DNA of 23,814 nt from JBALVO01 sp036961445 (lineage in GTDB: Bacteria; Pseudomonadota; Gammaproteobacteria; Pseudomonadales; Halieaceae), in NCBI GenBank assembly GCA_036961445.1, contig JBALVO010000054.1, positions 1-23,814 of the forward strand. The letters run 5' to 3'. The notes under the pieces are model-generated. The model did no database searches. It was given only the letters and a program-made list of their open reading frames with translations, and had not been told where the DNA came from. The translations under genes and the position numbers were made by a program. Within the stretch, counting starts at the first letter, position 1. Each line of letters begins with the position of its first letter. Shown here in pieces: positions 23,723-23,814 of this stretch.

Positions 23723-23789
23723 CCGGGGGAAAACAGGTTTTCCACCAAGCGAATATCGTGGAGCGACTGGAAAACCTGTTTTCCCCCGG
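23723..23789. repeat. Perfect 22-bp hairpin, right unit, inverted 23-nt loop
   Basis: The arms 23723-23744 and 23768-23789 are perfect inverted repeats (inner end AGGTTTTCCA against TGGAAAACCT). The 23-nt loop (23745-23767) begins CCAAGC and ends GGAGCGAC, and matches the left unit loop in reverse complement at all 23 positions. Relative to the left unit the stem differs at eight of 21 aligned positions, yet both stems are fully paired. Confidence 0.95.
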
Positions 23790-23814
23790 ACCCGCTGCCC
23801 AAAACCAAAACCAA

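Larger units (their letters stand above)
23539..23803. mobile_element. Candidate MITE-like element bounded by an 8-bp direct repeat
   Basis: TGCCCAAA occurs at 23539-23546 and again at 23796-23803. Between them lie 249 bp consisting of two hairpin units in opposite orientation around a linker of about 105 bp with no coding capacity. The outer ends are imperfectly inverted (CGGTCCCGGG on the left, GCGGGTCCGG on the reverse complement of the right). Target-site duplication plus inverted ends is the pattern of a small non-autonomous transposable element. An 8-bp match could still be chance, and no transposase is in the window. Confidence 0.5.

Noticed and set aside
23553..23789. The two hairpins read as transcription terminators or a CRISPR array
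   Set aside because: Neither stem is followed by a T tract and a strong terminator already lies at 23404-23434. There are only two units, in opposite orientation, without regular spacers.

Overview
The window reads as chromosomal DNA of a marine-type gammaproteobacterium. The protein style suggests the Halieaceae (OM60/NOR5) or a nearby group, but this is inferred from general similarity, because no rRNA or other phylogenetic marker is present. Coding density is high and nearly all coding sequence falls into four blocks.

Block 1 (1-2685, minus strand) holds two tandem ABC1/UbiB-family atypical kinases. Their reading frames overlap, and the second runs off the left edge. Block 2 (2861-10701, minus strand) is a tight six-gene acyl-CoA catabolic operon. 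In transcription order it encodes an isovaleryl-type acyl-CoA dehydrogenase, a glutathione S-transferase-like protein, an acyl-CoA carboxylase beta subunit, a catalytic acyl-CoA dehydrogenase, a catalytically degenerate acyl-CoA dehydrogenase and the biotin-carrying carboxylase alpha subunit. The set resembles leucine (liu) and citronellol/geraniol (atu) catabolism. It lacks the hydratase and lyase of those pathways and contains an apparent heterodimeric dehydrogenase, so the substrate is open.

Block 3 (10890-17396) mixes nitrogen-oxide and quinone/lipid functions. It contains nnrS (plus), an octaheme hydroxylamine-oxidoreductase-family cytochrome with its tetraheme NapC/NrfH-type quinol dehydrogenase (minus), a UbiA-family prenyltransferase (plus), and a 681-residue fusion of a geranylgeranyl-reductase-like flavoprotein to a START-like lipid-binding domain (minus). 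Block 4 (17895-23384, plus) is a complete MtrA-MtrB-MtrC porin-cytochrome conduit: periplasmic decaheme, outer-membrane barrel and surface decaheme lipoprotein. The four cytochromes carry 32 CxxCH haem motifs between them. The 498-bp divergent region between the flavoprotein and mtrA holds two FNR/ANR-type boxes, one of them a perfect consensus match, which suggests oxygen-responsive control of both directions.

A reasonable working model is an anaerobic or microaerobic electron-transfer island. Quinol would be oxidised by the NapC-type protein, and electrons would go either to the HAO-like enzyme or, through MtrABC, to an extracellular acceptor. UbiA plus the reductase-START fusion may modify a prenyl lipid or quinone used there.

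The most striking non-coding structure is at the right end (23539-23803). Two perfect long hairpins have different stems, but their 23-nt loops are exact reverse complements of each other. The pair is bracketed by an 8-bp direct repeat, so it looks like a small non-autonomous mobile element or a structured repeat family.
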